DNA from: Microvirga sp. TS319
Lineage (GTDB): Bacteria; Pseudomonadota; Alphaproteobacteria; Rhizobiales; Beijerinckiaceae
Assembly: GCF_041276405.1 (NCBI RefSeq)
Contig: NZ_JBGGGT010000001.1
Coordinates: 293,501-357,500 of the forward strand
Length of the DNA: 64,000 nt
Direction: 5' to 3'
The notes under the pieces were generated by a model that did no database searches, was not told the DNA's origin, and saw only the letters and a program-made list of their open reading frames with translations. Position numbers and translations under genes: made by a program. How positions within the stretch are numbered: the first letter of the stretch is position 1; each line of letters opens with the position of its first letter. Of this stretch, positions 41,437 through 52,347 are shown one piece after another.

Positions 41437-42360
41437 TCATTCCTCCGAAGCAATGCGCACGGTGCCGGATGCCTTTGCTACAACCTCGGTAACGAAGAGA
41501 TCGACAAAGGCCTCTGCCGATTTCGACAGCGGCAGATCCGGCAGGGAGATGATCCCGTAATCGGATGTGCGGGCGGGGCGGAAAGGGCGCATCTCGATTT
41601 CAGGAGAGCGGAAGAAGCTTGCGATCAGCGCCGGAACGACCGCGACCCCGAGACCGGCAGCGGCGCAGGCGCAGGCGGCTTCGACGGAATGAACCTCGAC
41701 GCGGCAATGATGGGGAGCCCTTGCTTCCCGAAGCTCGTATTCGAGCTCATGCCGCGCGGTCCTCTGGCGGCCCAGCAGGATGAGATCGTTGCGCGCCAGG
41801 TCCGCCAACCTGATCTGCTCCTTCGAGGCGAGCGGGTGTCCTTTGGGCATGACGCACGTCGTTTCGCCCCGAAGCACCGGGCGCACCTTGAAGCCCTGAT
41901 CCTCGGTCGGAAGGCGCACGAATCCGAGATCGGCGCTGCGCGCCTGGATCATCTGCTCGATGGTGCCATAAGGGCCAGATAACGTCTCGACCACGCCTTT
42001 CGGGTGCACCGCAAAGTATTGCGAGATGACTTCAGGCAGGACGGTGGTGGTAATGCTGTGCGGAAAAGCGACCCGAAGCAGCCCGTCCCCGGTCGAACCC
42101 GTTTTGATGTCGGCAGCCTTCCGCTTGACGCGCGCGAGGACCTCCGTCAACTCCTCGATCTCGGGCACGAGGGCACGAGCCTCCGGCCTGGGAATGAGGC
42201 GTCCCTTGTCCCGGATGAAGAGCTCGAAGCCGATTTCAGCCTCGAGAGCCGCCAAATGCCTGCTGATGGCGGACTGGGAAATCCTTAAGTTCGTAGAGGC
42301 TCCCACCGTCGAGCCGGTGGCAATGATAGCCTTCAAAACCTCGAGCTGCTTCAGATTCAT
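41437..42360 (-). CDS. LysR family regulator of cluster 2
   Basis: A 307-aa LysR-type protein. The wHTH is MNLKQLEVLKAIIATGSTVGASTNLRISQSAISRHLAALEAEIGFELFIRDKGRLIPRPEARAL (residues 1-64), and the effector domain follows (LRVAFPHSITTTVLPEVISQYFAVHPKGVVETLSGPYGTIEQMIQARSADLGFVRL, AACACAAAGLGVAVVPALIASFF). ATG 42360 is chosen because the LysR fold begins there; the frame extends 13 codons further. It diverges from the Dpp-type importer operon with only about 90-190 bp between, so it is the likely regulator of it. Confidence 0.93.
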   Translation of the reverse strand: MNLKQLEVLKAIIATGSTVGASTNLRISQSAISRHLAALEAEIGFELFIRDKGRLIPRPEARALVPEIEELTEVLARVKRKAADIKTGSTGDGLLRVAFPHSITTTVLPEVISQYFAVHPKGVVETLSGPYGTIEQMIQARSADLGFVRLPTEDQGFKVRPVLRGETTCVMPKGHPLASKEQIRLADLARNDLILLGRQRTARHELEYELREARAPHHCRVEVHSVEAACACAAAGLGVAVVPALIASFFRSPEIEMRPFRPARTSDYGIISLPDLPLSKSAEAFVDLFVTEVVAKASGTVRIASEE

Positions 42361-42405
42361 GAGCAGGACAAACCTCGGAAGCCTTCGAGGCATTCGCAAA
42401 ATTTC

Positions 42406-42415
42406 ATAGAGCTAT
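42406..42415. promoter_or_regulatory. Possible LysR-binding dyad in the cluster 2 divergent region
   Basis: ATAG (42406-42409) and CTAT (42412-42415) flank AG within an AT-rich tract (TTTCATAGAGCTATCTGATT) between the divergent lysR and permease genes. This is the only AT-rich patch there and probably holds both promoters. Weak evidence. Confidence 0.35.
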
Positions 42416-42448
42416 CTGATTTTCTCATACTATTGCGCACCTCCCCGG

Positions 42449-43537
42449 GTGATGAGTAACTGCCTCATACCATCCGAACGCGAGCGTGTTAATGAAACAT
42501 CACCTGCGGACATTCTCGAAGAGCCGATCGGGGCTCTGGCTCCCGTCACGGGGGTGTTTCCTGTGACCGTCTTCGTCATCCGGCGCCTGACGCAGAGCCT
42601 GCTCGTTCTTTTCATCACATCGATCATCGTCTTCGCTGGCATCTACGCGATCGGCAATCCCATCGATATCCTGATTGCCGGCGATGCGACGCCCGCCGAG
42701 CGGGAGCAGGCGATCCGGGCCCTCGGTCTCGACCGGTCGCTTCTCGAACAATATAGCACTTTCATATGGCATGCCCTCCAGGGCGATCTGGGCCGCTCCT
42801 TCGTCTTTAATCAGCCGTCCATCAACCTCATCCTCAGCCGGATGCCGGCGACCCTGGAGCTGGCCTTCGTCGCTCTCGCACTTTCCCTCAGCCTGGGCAT
42901 CCCCTTGGGGCTCTGGGCCGGTCTCAGACCCCGCACGGTTCTCGATGAGACCGTCATGACCGGGTCGATCCTCGGCTTCAGCCTGCCGAATTTCTGGCAG
43001 GGGATGATGCTCATCATGATCTTCTCGGTCTGGCTCGGATGGCTGCCATCCACGGGACGCGGAGAGGTCGGGAGCTTCTTGGGAATCCAGACCAGTCTCG
43101 TAACCTGGTCCGGCCTGACCCATCTCATCCTGCCGGCCCTCAATCTGGCCCTGTTCAACATCTCTCTGGTCATTCGCCTCACCCGAAGCGGCGTGCGGGA
43201 GACCATGCCCCTCGATTTCGTGAAGTTCGCGCGGGCCAAGGGGCTTTCCGAGCGCCGGATCGTCTTCGTGCACGTTCTCAAGAACATCCTGATACCCATC
43301 GTGACGGTCGTCGGCGTCGAATTCGGGAGTCTCATCGCCTTCGCGATCGTGACGGAAACGATCTTCGCTTGGCCAGGAATGGGTAAACTCCTGATCGACT
43401 CGATCATGCGACTCGACCGTCCCGTCGTCGTCGCCTACCTCCTCATCGTCGTGACATTGTTCATCGTCATCAACTTCGTGGTCGACATTCTCTATTCCCT
43501 GCTCGATCCGCGCATCCGGCTGGGAGGCACGCCATGA
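42449..43537 (+). CDS. ABC transporter permease, DppB/OppB type
   Basis: Up to 362 aa, with the family's usual ~310-330-aa core starting near VFVIRRLTQSLLVLFITSIIVFAGIYAIGNPIDIL. Six membrane helices and the BPD_transp_1 coupling motif (RSGVRETMPLDFVKFARAKGLSERRIVFVHVLKN) are visible, ending with the DppB-typical VVAYLLIVVTLFIVINFVVDILYSLLDPRIRLG. The long N-terminal extension has no family counterpart, so the true start is probably a GTG at 42554 or 42563. It is the first gene of the importer operon, and its stop overlaps the next ATG. Confidence 0.92.
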   Translation: MMSNCLIPSERERVNETSPADILEEPIGALAPVTGVFPVTVFVIRRLTQSLLVLFITSIIVFAGIYAIGNPIDILIAGDATPAEREQAIRALGLDRSLLEQYSTFIWHALQGDLGRSFVFNQPSINLILSRMPATLELAFVALALSLSLGIPLGLWAGLRPRTVLDETVMTGSILGFSLPNFWQGMMLIMIFSVWLGWLPSTGRGEVGSFLGIQTSLVTWSGLTHLILPALNLALFNISLVIRLTRSGVRETMPLDFVKFARAKGLSERRIVFVHVLKNILIPIVTVVGVEFGSLIAFAIVTETIFAWPGMGKLLIDSIMRLDRPVVVAYLLIVVTLFIVINFVVDILYSLLDPRIRLGGTP

Positions 43538-44436
43538 CTGTCATCGCTCTTCGAAAGCCGAGTTCGGATACGGTCCTCGGGCGCGCGCTCAACGGACTGC
43601 TCAAGAGCCCGAAGGCCACCATCGCGGCGATCGTCTTTCTGCTGCTGCTGTTCACGGCGGTCTTCGGGCCATCGCTTGCGCCGCAGGACCCTTACGATTT
43701 GATGCAGATCAGCATCATGGACGCCAAGCTCCCTCCGGGTTCGGAGAGCATGTCCGGCGGCATCTACTGGCTCGGCACGGACGGGCAGGGGCGCGACATG
43801 CTGTCGGCCATGATCTACGGCCTGCGCACGAGTCTCGCAGTCGGCGTCGTCAGTGGCGTCGTGGCGCTCGGGATCGGCACCGCGCTCGGCTTGATCGCGG
43901 CTTATTTCGGCGGCCGTGTCGATGCGCTGATCATGCGCCTCGTCGACCTGATGCTCGGCTTTCCGACCATCCTCGTGGCCCTGATGCTGCTTGCCACGAT
44001 AGGGCAGGGCGTCGGTAAGGTCATGTTCGCCCTGGTGCTGGTGCAATGGGCCCTCTTTACCCGTGCGGTCCGGAGTGCCGCGCTGGTCGAGAAGGGTAAG
44101 GAATATGTCGAGGCGGCAGCCTGTCTCGACCTGAGCAAAGCGCGCATTCTCTTCGGCCATCTCCTGCCGAACTGCCTGCCGCCCCTGATCGTGATCGGAA
44201 CATTGCAGGTGGCGAATGCCATCTCGGCGGAGGCGACCTTGAGCTTTCTCGGGATCGGGCTGCCGATCACCGAGCCGTCGCTCGGCCTCCTCATCGCCAA
44301 TGGTTACGAGGTTCTCATGTCGGGACAATACTGGATCAGCGTCTATCCGGGCCTTCTGCTAGTTCTTCTCGTCTTCAGCATCAACATCGTCGGCGATCGC
44401 CTGCGCGAAGTGCTGAACCCGCGGCTTGAGCGGTGA
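43534..44436 (+). CDS. ABC transporter permease, DppC/OppC type
   Basis: A 300-aa partner permease: an N-terminal membrane helix (ATIAAIVFLLLLFTAVFGPSLAPQDPYDL), the conserved periplasmic segment YWLGTDGQGRDMLSAMIYGLRTSLAVGV, and the coupling loop RSAALVEKGKEYVEAAACLDLSKARILFGHLLPNCLPPLIV. It ends with VYPGLLLVLLVFSINIVGDRLREVLNPRLE, as in DppC. The ATG at 43534 overlaps the dppB-type stop by 4 bp (ATGA), so stoichiometric translation is expected. Confidence 0.95.
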   Translation: MTVIALRKPSSDTVLGRALNGLLKSPKATIAAIVFLLLLFTAVFGPSLAPQDPYDLMQISIMDAKLPPGSESMSGGIYWLGTDGQGRDMLSAMIYGLRTSLAVGVVSGVVALGIGTALGLIAAYFGGRVDALIMRLVDLMLGFPTILVALMLLATIGQGVGKVMFALVLVQWALFTRAVRSAALVEKGKEYVEAAACLDLSKARILFGHLLPNCLPPLIVIGTLQVANAISAEATLSFLGIGLPITEPSLGLLIANGYEVLMSGQYWISVYPGLLLVLLVFSINIVGDRLREVLNPRLER

Positions 44437-44447
44437 AGGGGAGCAGC

Positions 44448-45418
44448 ATGAGCGGTTCGACTCTCATCGTCGAGAATCTCCAGACCCATTTCTTTACCGA
44501 CAAAGGCGTCGTCAAGGCTGTCGACGGCGTCAGCTTCGAGGTCGCGCGCGGCGAGGTGCTCGGCCTCGTCGGCGAATCCGGATCGGGCAAGTCGATCACC
44601 GGATTTTCCATTCTGGGGTTGGTCGATTCGCCTGGACGGGTCGCCGGTGGACGGATCATCTTCCAGGGCCAGGATCTCGTGGGCTTGCCAACGCACGAGA
44701 TGCAGAAGATCCGCGGCCGGCGGATCGCGATGATCTTTCAGGATCCCATGATGACGCTCAACCCGGTGCTCAGCGTCGGCACGCAGATGGTCGAGGCTGT
44801 TCTCGCCCATGAGAAGATGAGCGTCAGCGCGGCGCGCGAAAGGGCTCGCGATACGCTCGGCATGGTCGGCATCCCCTCGCCGGAGGAGCGGCTCGCCGCG
44901 TATCCCCACCAGTTCTCCGGGGGCATGCGCCAGCGGGTGGCCATTGCCATCGCGCTTCTGCATCGCCCCGACCTCATCATCGCGGACGAACCGACGACCG
45001 CCCTCGACGTCACCATCCAGTCGCAGATCCTCGCTCAGATCCAGCAGCTGTCGAAGGAACTCGGCATGGCGCTCGTGTGGATCAGTCACGATCTCGGCGT
45101 CGTCGCTGGACTCGCTCACCGGATCGCTGTGATGTATACCGGCCGCATCGTCGAGATCGGGCCCACGGACGATGTCCTTGACCGGCCCGTTCACCCCTAC
45201 ACGATCGGGCTGCTCCAGTCTGTTGCAGCCAATGTGCCACGTGGGGCCCCGCTGCAGGCTATTCCCGGAATGGCGCCATCCCCGCTGAACCGCCCCTCCG
45301 GTTGCGCCTTCCGGACCCGCTGCGCCTTCGCGACTGCGATCTGTGAGACCGAGCCGCATATCGAAAGCGCTGGGAGCATTGCATGGCGCTGCTTCCACCC
45401 CCAGGCGAGGAGAGCCGC

Positions 45419-45422
<4 letters not shown>
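44448..45422 (+). CDS. Oligopeptide/dipeptide ABC transporter ATPase, DppD type
   Basis: A 324-aa ATPase with Walker [18 protein letters not shown]-loop [12 protein letters not shown], signature [19 protein letters not shown], Walker [14 protein letters not shown] and switch His in WISHDLGVV. The C-terminal oligo_HPY domain ([38 protein letters not shown]) carries the Cys pattern found in DppD/OppD. ATG 44448 is chosen with AGGGGAGC upstream. The next ATPase gene overlaps its stop. Confidence 0.95.
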
Positions 45423-46450
<1,028 letters not shown>

Positions 46451-46468
46451 TCCAGAAGGGAGAACACC

Positions 46469-48055
46469 ATGAAACCGCTTCATCGCCTGAAAACCCTGAG
46501 CATCACCGTATCAGTAGCCGGACTGCTCGGATTGTCGCCTGCATACGCCGCCGACATCGTCATCGGCAGCTCCACGGAACCCTCAGCTCTTGATCCCCAT
46601 TTCTCGAGGACCGGCAACAACCAGAACATAGCCGCTCAAATCTTCGACCGGCTCATCACGCCCGATCCGAACCTGCAGGTCACGCCGGCCTTGGCCGAGT
46701 CATGGCAGAATACCGACCCGACCACATGGCGGATCAAGCTGCGGTCGGGCGTGACGTTCCAGGACGGCAGCCCGCTTACCGCCGAGGATGTGATCTTTTC
46801 CCTCAACCGGGTGAAGGATATCCCGAACAGCCCGGCGCCCTTCACGGGCAATGTCGGCGCCATCGCCAGCATGACGATCGTCGATCCACAGACGATCGAG
46901 TTCAAGACGAAGGGTCCGACGCCCGACTTCATCGAGCAGGTGGGGCTCGTTTACATCGTCCAGAAGAAGCTGGCTGAGGGCAAATCGATCGATGCCTTCA
47001 ACGATCGGTCGGCAGCGATCGGGACCGGCGCCTACAAGGTCAAGGAATGGGTGCCCGGCGATCACATCACGCTCGTGCGCAACGATGCCTTTTGGGGCAA
47101 GAAACCGGCCTTCGAGAACGTCACGATCAAGTTCATCGCCAATGACGCAGCGCGGGTGGCTGCTCTGCGCTCCGGCTCCGTGGATCTCATTGATGCCGTC
47201 CCGCCAGGGGATGTGAAGGCCTTGTCAGGCGTCAATGGCGTCAAGCTCTGGTCGATCCCATCGGCGCGTGTCGTGTATCTTGCTCTCGACGCAAGTCGCG
47301 ATGAGAGCCCCTTCGTGGTCGGGACGGATGGGAAACCCTTGAACCCGAACCCGCTCAAGGATGTGCGCGTTCGCCAGGCGCTCTCGAAGCTCATCAACCG
47401 TCAACTCATCGTCGACCGCATCCTCGACGGCGCTGGCGAGGCTGCCGGGCAGATCGTGCCGGACGGGATCGGCGGCGCCGATCCGTCGCTGAAGGCTCCT
47501 GCCGCTGATCCGGAGGGTGCCAAGAAGCTGCTCACTGAGGCCGGATACCCGCAGGGGTTTGGCCTGACCGTCCATACCTCCAATGATCGATTCCCCGGAG
47601 ATGCCGAATCTGCTCAGGCGATCGGGCAGATGTTCGCCCGAGGCGGCATCAAGGTGAACGGCGTGGTGGCCCAGCCCTACAATGTCTACGCCTCCGCCGC
47701 GGGCAAGCAGCAGTTCAGCGCCTTCATCTTCTCGCTTGGAACCACGACGCCCACATCCGCCACCAGCCTCCGCAATCTCATGATGACGCCCAATAAGGAA
47801 GCTGGGACAGGCTCCTTCAACCGCACGCGCTATTCCAGCGGGCAGTTCGACGAGAAGATGAAGGAGGCAACGTCGGAGTTCGAGTCGCAGAAGCGAATTG
47901 CCCTGCTGCAGGAAGCGACGCGGATCGCCATGAACGACGTCGCCGTCATCCCGCTGTTCTGGCCCAAGGTGTATTGGGCATCGAAGGTGAACGTCACCTA
48001 TACCCCAAACAGAGGCGAGGATCTGATGGCGACTCTCGCAGGAAGCGCTCAATGA
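46469..48055 (+). CDS. Peptide/nickel-type ABC transporter substrate-binding protein (SBP_bac_5)
   Basis: A 528-aa periplasmic protein. The signal peptide is LKTLSITVSVAGLLGLSPAYAA (cleavage near residue 28), followed by the SBP_bac_5 fold: IAAQIFDRLITPDPNLQVTPALAESWQ, WRIKLRSGVTFQDGSPLTAEDVIFSLNRV, LRSGSVDLIDAVPPGDVKAL, DVRVRQALSKLINRQLIVDRIL and AVIPLFWPKVYWA. It delivers a peptide-like or amide substrate to the Dpp-type importer. GAAGGGAG precedes the ATG. Its stop overlaps the start of the hydrolase gene, an unusual coupling of binding protein to enzyme. Confidence 0.95.
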   Translation: MKPLHRLKTLSITVSVAGLLGLSPAYAADIVIGSSTEPSALDPHFSRTGNNQNIAAQIFDRLITPDPNLQVTPALAESWQNTDPTTWRIKLRSGVTFQDGSPLTAEDVIFSLNRVKDIPNSPAPFTGNVGAIASMTIVDPQTIEFKTKGPTPDFIEQVGLVYIVQKKLAEGKSIDAFNDRSAAIGTGAYKVKEWVPGDHITLVRNDAFWGKKPAFENVTIKFIANDAARVAALRSGSVDLIDAVPPGDVKALSGVNGVKLWSIPSARVVYLALDASRDESPFVVGTDGKPLNPNPLKDVRVRQALSKLINRQLIVDRILDGAGEAAGQIVPDGIGGADPSLKAPAADPEGAKKLLTEAGYPQGFGLTVHTSNDRFPGDAESAQAIGQMFARGGIKVNGVVAQPYNVYASAAGKQQFSAFIFSLGTTTPTSATSLRNLMMTPNKEAGTGSFNRTRYSSGQFDEKMKEATSEFESQKRIALLQEATRIAMNDVAVIPLFWPKVYWASKVNVTYTPNRGEDLMATLAGSAQ

Positions 48056-49992
48056 CATCACAAGCCGCTCTGACGCCCGATGCCTCCACCGCTTACGCGG
48101 TGGAGATCCTTGCCGATGATGTCGTCGTTCAGCGGAACGTGATGGTCCGCATGCGCGACGGCATCCATCTCGCAACCGATGTGTACCGCCCCGCCATCGA
48201 CGGGCAACCTGTCACAACTCCTCTGCCTGTCATTCTGGAGAGGACGCCCTACGGAAAGACGCAGCGCTCGCGATCGGAGATCGAGCCTGGGATGAGCCAG
48301 CCTATGGCGCGAGCCGAGGTCGCGATGCACTTCGTGCGCGCCGGGTTCGTGGTGATCTATCAGGATTGCCGTGGGCGCTACAATTCAGAGGGCACGTTCA
48401 CGAAGTATCTCTCCGAAGGGCCCGACGGTTACGATACCTGTGCCTGGATCGTCGAGCAGCCTTGGTGCGACGGGAAGATCGGCACGATGGGCCTCTCCTA
48501 CGCCGCGCACACGCAGGCTGCTCTGGCCTGTCTCAACCCGCCCGGGCTCGCCTGCATGGTCCTCGATTCCGGGGGCTTCTCGAGCGCCTACCGCACGGGC
48601 ATTCGCCAGGGCGGTGCATTCGAGCTCAAGCAGCTTACCTGGGCTTACAACAACGCCAAGGAGAGCCCGGAGGCTCAGAACGATCCTCTGATTCTCAACG
48701 CCCTCGAGGCGGAGGACCTGAAATCCTGGTTCAAGGTCCTCCCGTGGTCCGAGGGGCGTTCGCCGGTACGCTGGGTTCCCGAATACGAGAGCTACGTTCT
48801 CGAGCAATGGCGCCAGGGCACGTTCGGTGATTTCTGGAAGAAGGTCGGCATCTATGCGGAGGGATCCTACGACACCTTCCCGCAGGTGCCGGTTGCTCTT
48901 CTGTCGAGCTGGTACGACGCCTATGTTCGAACGACCTTCGACAATTATGAGGGCTTGTCCCGTGGCGGAAAGCGTCCGATTTCGCTGATCATGGGCCCGT
49001 GGCTGCACGGCAACCGGAACACGACCTTCTCTGGCGACGCCTATTTCGGCGAGACCGCGATGATCGCCGGCAATGTGACGCCATCCTGGCTCGAGTTCCG
49101 GCGGCGCTGGTTCGAGCGGTGGCTCAAGGGCATCGGGAACAGCGTCGACACCGATCCGGCCGTTCACTTGTTCCTCATGGGCGGAGGCACCGGGGAGAAG
49201 ACGAAGGCGGGCAAGCTCGATCACGGCGGCCGCTGGATCGAGGCGACACGCTGGCCGCTGCCCGGGACGGAGTTCCGATCCTTCTATATTCGCAACAACG
49301 GAGTGCTGCATGCCGCGCCTGCAGAGCAGGAGGCCTCGCCCCTGAGCTACGATTTCGATCCATCGGATCCCGTGCCGACGATCGGCGGAGCCTTGACGAG
49401 CGGTCAGCCCGTTTTCGAGGGCGGCGCGTTCGACCAGCGCGAGGCAGCGCAGTTCTTCGGCTGTCGCAATCCGGGGCTGCCGCTCTCGGCGCGTCGGGAT
49501 GTCCTCTCATTCGAGACGCCTCCCCTGGAGGAGGACCTCGCGGTCATCGGACCGATTACGGTCGAGCTATGGGTCTCGTCGGATGCACGCGATACGGACT
49601 TCACGGCGAAGCTGATCGACGTCTATCCTCCCTCGAAGGATTACCCAACCGGCTACGCCATGAACCTGACCGACGGCATCCTGCGATGCCGCTACCGCAA
49701 ATCATGGGAGTATCCGGAACTCATCAATCCGGGTGAGGTCTTCCAGATTACGATAGAACTTTTTGCAACGGCCAATCTGTTCAAGAGAGGCCACCGGATA
49801 CGGTTGGACATCTCATCGTCCAATTTCCCCAAGTTCGACGTAAACTCGAATACGGGCGAACCGGAGGGCATGGGGCGGACACGCAAGGTCGCCCGCAATA
49901 CCGTCTATTGCGACGCGGTCCACGCCTCGCGCATCATTCTTCCGTGCGTGCCGCCGGATCGCATCATAAATCTGCAGAAGTGCGGTACCTGA
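48052..49992 (+). CDS. CocE/NonD family hydrolase
   Basis: A 646-aa serine hydrolase of the CocE/alpha-amino-acid-ester-hydrolase/X-prolyl-peptidase group. The N-terminal part RNVMVRMRDGIHLATDVYRPA and VIYQDCRGRYNSEGTF lead to the nucleophile elbow GTMGLSYAAHTQAALA (Ser in GLSYAA). A later PISLIMGPWLHGNRN supplies the His region, and the C-terminal jelly-roll (GPITVELWVSSDARDTDFTAKLIDVYPPS, FKRGHRIRLDISSSNFPKFDVN) is typical. No signal peptide is seen, so it acts on imported substrate. The ATG at 48052 overlaps the binding-protein stop (ATGA), which argues that it hydrolyses what the importer brings in, perhaps N-acyl peptides, amides or amino-acid esters. Confidence 0.94.
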   Translation: MTSQAALTPDASTAYAVEILADDVVVQRNVMVRMRDGIHLATDVYRPAIDGQPVTTPLPVILERTPYGKTQRSRSEIEPGMSQPMARAEVAMHFVRAGFVVIYQDCRGRYNSEGTFTKYLSEGPDGYDTCAWIVEQPWCDGKIGTMGLSYAAHTQAALACLNPPGLACMVLDSGGFSSAYRTGIRQGGAFELKQLTWAYNNAKESPEAQNDPLILNALEAEDLKSWFKVLPWSEGRSPVRWVPEYESYVLEQWRQGTFGDFWKKVGIYAEGSYDTFPQVPVALLSSWYDAYVRTTFDNYEGLSRGGKRPISLIMGPWLHGNRNTTFSGDAYFGETAMIAGNVTPSWLEFRRRWFERWLKGIGNSVDTDPAVHLFLMGGGTGEKTKAGKLDHGGRWIEATRWPLPGTEFRSFYIRNNGVLHAAPAEQEASPLSYDFDPSDPVPTIGGALTSGQPVFEGGAFDQREAAQFFGCRNPGLPLSARRDVLSFETPPLEEDLAVIGPITVELWVSSDARDTDFTAKLIDVYPPSKDYPTGYAMNLTDGILRCRYRKSWEYPELINPGEVFQITIELFATANLFKRGHRIRLDISSSNFPKFDVNSNTGEPEGMGRTRKVARNTVYCDAVHASRIILPCVPPDRIINLQKCGT

Positions 49993-50060
49993 AGGGTGAA
50001 ATTGAGCGTTGCTCGAGCCGGTACCCGATACCCTCGATAGAGGCGGTCATAGGCTCGGGC

Positions 50061-50800
50061 GGGCACTGTCACGGGAACAGCTGCCGGTCCACAGCGAGGC
50101 GCAGTAGCGTAGGGGTATGCATCCCATCTCCTATTCTCGTCACCAGTTCCCGCCCGAGATCATCTGGCACGCTGTCTGGCTCTACCTGCGCTTTACGCTC
50201 AGCTACCGTGATGTCGAGGATCTGCTCGTCGAACGCGGTCTCGATGTCTCGTATGAGACGGTCCGGCGGTGGGTGCTCAAATTCGGACCAGCCTTTGCCC
50301 GCAATCTCCGCCGGTTGCGGTCTCGCACTGCCGGTACTTGGCACCTGGATGAGATGGTGGTCTCGATCCAGGGCAGACGCATGTTTCTCTGGCGAGCGGT
50401 CGACAGCGAGGGCGAGGTCCTGGACGTCCTCGTCCAACCCAGGCGGGACAAAGCTGCAGCCCTGAAGCTCATGCGTAAGCTCCTGAAGAAGCACGGCTTC
50501 GCTCCGAGCGTACTTGTGACCGACAAGCTGCCGTCGTACGGTGCAGCCCGTCGAGAACTGGGCCTCGCGGCTCACCATGAGCAGGGCCTGCGTAAGAACA
50601 ACCGGGCCGAGAATTCTCATCAGGTGGTGCGACGACGAGAGCGCAAGATGCAGAGCTTCAAGTCTCCCGGGTCAGCCCAGCGATTTCTCTCTATTCTTTC
50701 CGCCGTCTACAACACCTTCAACCTCCAGCGCCATCTCGTCTCTCGCCGTTCGTTGCGCCTCTTCAGGGCCGCGGCTGCGGGCGCGTTCACGTCCTAATCA
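50061..50800 (+). mobile_element. IS6-family element with no identifiable right end
   Basis: The left end GGGCACTGTCACGGGAACAG begins at 50061 and is of the same type as the copy at 18191. No matching inverted repeat is found after the transposase stop; unrelated sequence, including a gene-tail relic at 50808-50882 (EVALAVDVLNRMIRIGKPVS), follows at once. The right end is probably lost. Confidence 0.7.
50117..50797 (+). CDS. IS6-family transposase
   Basis: A 226-aa intact frame: SYSRHQFPPEIIWHAVWLYLRFTLSYRDVEDLLVERGLDVSYETVRRW (HTH), catalytic Asp in GTWHLDEMVVSIQGRRMFLWRAVD, Asp in VLVTDKLPSYGAA and Glu in KNNRAENSHQVVRRRERKMQSF. It is a different subtype from the 22724 copy. The element may be immobile because its right end seems lost. 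Confidence 0.92.
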   Translation: MHPISYSRHQFPPEIIWHAVWLYLRFTLSYRDVEDLLVERGLDVSYETVRRWVLKFGPAFARNLRRLRSRTAGTWHLDEMVVSIQGRRMFLWRAVDSEGEVLDVLVQPRRDKAAALKLMRKLLKKHGFAPSVLVTDKLPSYGAARRELGLAAHHEQGLRKNNRAENSHQVVRRRERKMQSFKSPGSAQRFLSILSAVYNTFNLQRHLVSRRSLRLFRAAAAGAFTS

Positions 50801-51010
50801 ACAGGGAGAGGTGGCGCTCGCAGTCGATGTCCTTAACCGCATGATCCGGATCGGCAAGCCAGTATCGGTACGCGTCGCTTGAGCACCGTCAAGGAGGGGC
50901 CTCGGCGGCATCGTTGTGCCTTCATGCACCAACGCCTATTGTTGCGACAGGTTCGCTCCGCACGGGCAGGGGACTCATTCACTCAAGATTCATTCACGTA
51001 AGATTCAGCA

Positions 51011-52057
51011 GTGCCGGTTCATCCTGGTGGCTCAACAGAGCGCGTGAAGCCCCATGCCCTCGCCGCGATTGACCCAGTCCCGATGAGTCCTCCTCCCTCC
51101 GTCTCCGCCGTAGCGGACTGTCCGTCCGTCGCCGAAGGTATCACCGCGAGGCGCGCCGCTCCGGCCAAAGACACGACCTTCGCGGCCATCGGCCTGGCTG
51201 TCCTGTCGACCATCTTCTTCGCTATGGGTGATGTCACCGCGAAGGTTCTGACCGGCATGCTGCCTGCGATCGAGGTCACTTGGCTGCGCTACGTCGTGTT
51301 CTGCCTAGTGGTCGTTCCAACGGTCTTCATCGCACGTGGCGCGACGGCAATGCAGACGCAGCGCTTGCGCCTCCAGATCATCCGGGCGCTGGCGATGGCC
51401 GGCTCATCCGTCCTCTTCATCCTCGGACTGGGGCACCTCCAGATGGCTGAGGCGACGGCGATCAACTTCATTTCACCGCTCTTCATCACGGCCCTCTCGA
51501 TCCCCCTTCTCGGAGAAAGGGTGGGCATTCGGCGCTGGGCTGCGGCGGCGCTGGGTTTTCTGGGCGTGATGCTTGTCGTCCAGCCCGGCGGCTCGGCTTT
51601 CCAGCTGGCCGCCTTGCTCCCGATCGGCGCCGCGCTCTCATGGGCTGTGGCCGCTATCGTTACCCGCCGGATGATCTCTGAACGGCCCGAGGCGACCTTG
51701 GCATGGTCGGCGGCGGTTGGGCTGATCACCCTGTCAGCCTTCGTGCCGTTCAACTGGCGCACACCCGCTGTTGGGGAGATCGGCTTGGCCGTTCTAATGG
51801 GCGCGTTCTCGACCACGGGCCACTGGCTCATCATCCTGGCCTACCGGAAGGCAGCAGCCTCCACAGTCGCCCCGTTCTCCTACGTCCAGCTCCTGTTCGC
51901 CGGGCTGCTCGGCTTCGCCGTCTTCGGTACCGTCCCGGGGGCAATGACCCTCGCTGGCGGAGTCGTCATTGCGGCGAGCGGCCTCTACACGGCCCATCGC
52001 GAGCGCATCAGAGCCAGGGAGGCGAGGCTTGCTGCCGCCGGGCTCCGCCGTCCTTAA
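51011..52057 (+). CDS. DMT-superfamily (EamA) transporter
   Basis: Ten membrane helices in two EamA repeats. Repeat 1 starts at FAAIGLAVLSTIFFAMGDVTAKVLTGMLPAIEVTWLRYVVF with AEATAINFISPLFITALSIPLLGERVGIRRWAAAALGFLGVMLVVQPG. Repeat 2 has ALLPIGAALSWAVAAIVTRRM through VAPFSYVQLLFAGLLGFAVFGTVPGAMTLAGGVVIAASGLY. Such proteins export metabolites or amino acids. The start is uncertain: GTG 51011 gives 348 aa with a ~55-residue polar leader, ATG 51083 gives 324 aa. No neighbours suggest the substrate. Confidence 0.9.
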   Translation: MPVHPGGSTERVKPHALAAIDPVPMSPPPSVSAVADCPSVAEGITARRAAPAKDTTFAAIGLAVLSTIFFAMGDVTAKVLTGMLPAIEVTWLRYVVFCLVVVPTVFIARGATAMQTQRLRLQIIRALAMAGSSVLFILGLGHLQMAEATAINFISPLFITALSIPLLGERVGIRRWAAAALGFLGVMLVVQPGGSAFQLAALLPIGAALSWAVAAIVTRRMISERPEATLAWSAAVGLITLSAFVPFNWRTPAVGEIGLAVLMGAFSTTGHWLIILAYRKAAASTVAPFSYVQLLFAGLLGFAVFGTVPGAMTLAGGVVIAASGLYTAHRERIRAREARLAAAGLRRP

Positions 52058-52347
52058 CTTGCGGTGCACGGCGGCGACGGCTCTGATCGACAGGCGCGAA
52101 AAGGGTTTACCACCGCCAAGGACCGGATCGGGTCGATCCAGGTGTTTCGACGCAGCAGGCGACATGAAGCCCCGCGACAGGTCGGCAGCGGGAGCGGTCC
52201 ACCTGGGTTCGCCTCGAGGAGGACAGGGCCTGCTGATCCTCACCACGGTCAGCTCTTACGGGAGGTCGAGGACCAGACCGAAATCTCGCTGGTCCATGAA
52301 TTGTCGATCAGCGCGAAACCAAGGCTCGCGCGACGGCGGGGCCGGTT
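52058..52347. other. 290-bp convergent gap, no gene seen
   Basis: This lies between the stops of the convergent transporter and exonuclease genes. No convincing frame or U-tract terminator was found. Confidence 0.45.
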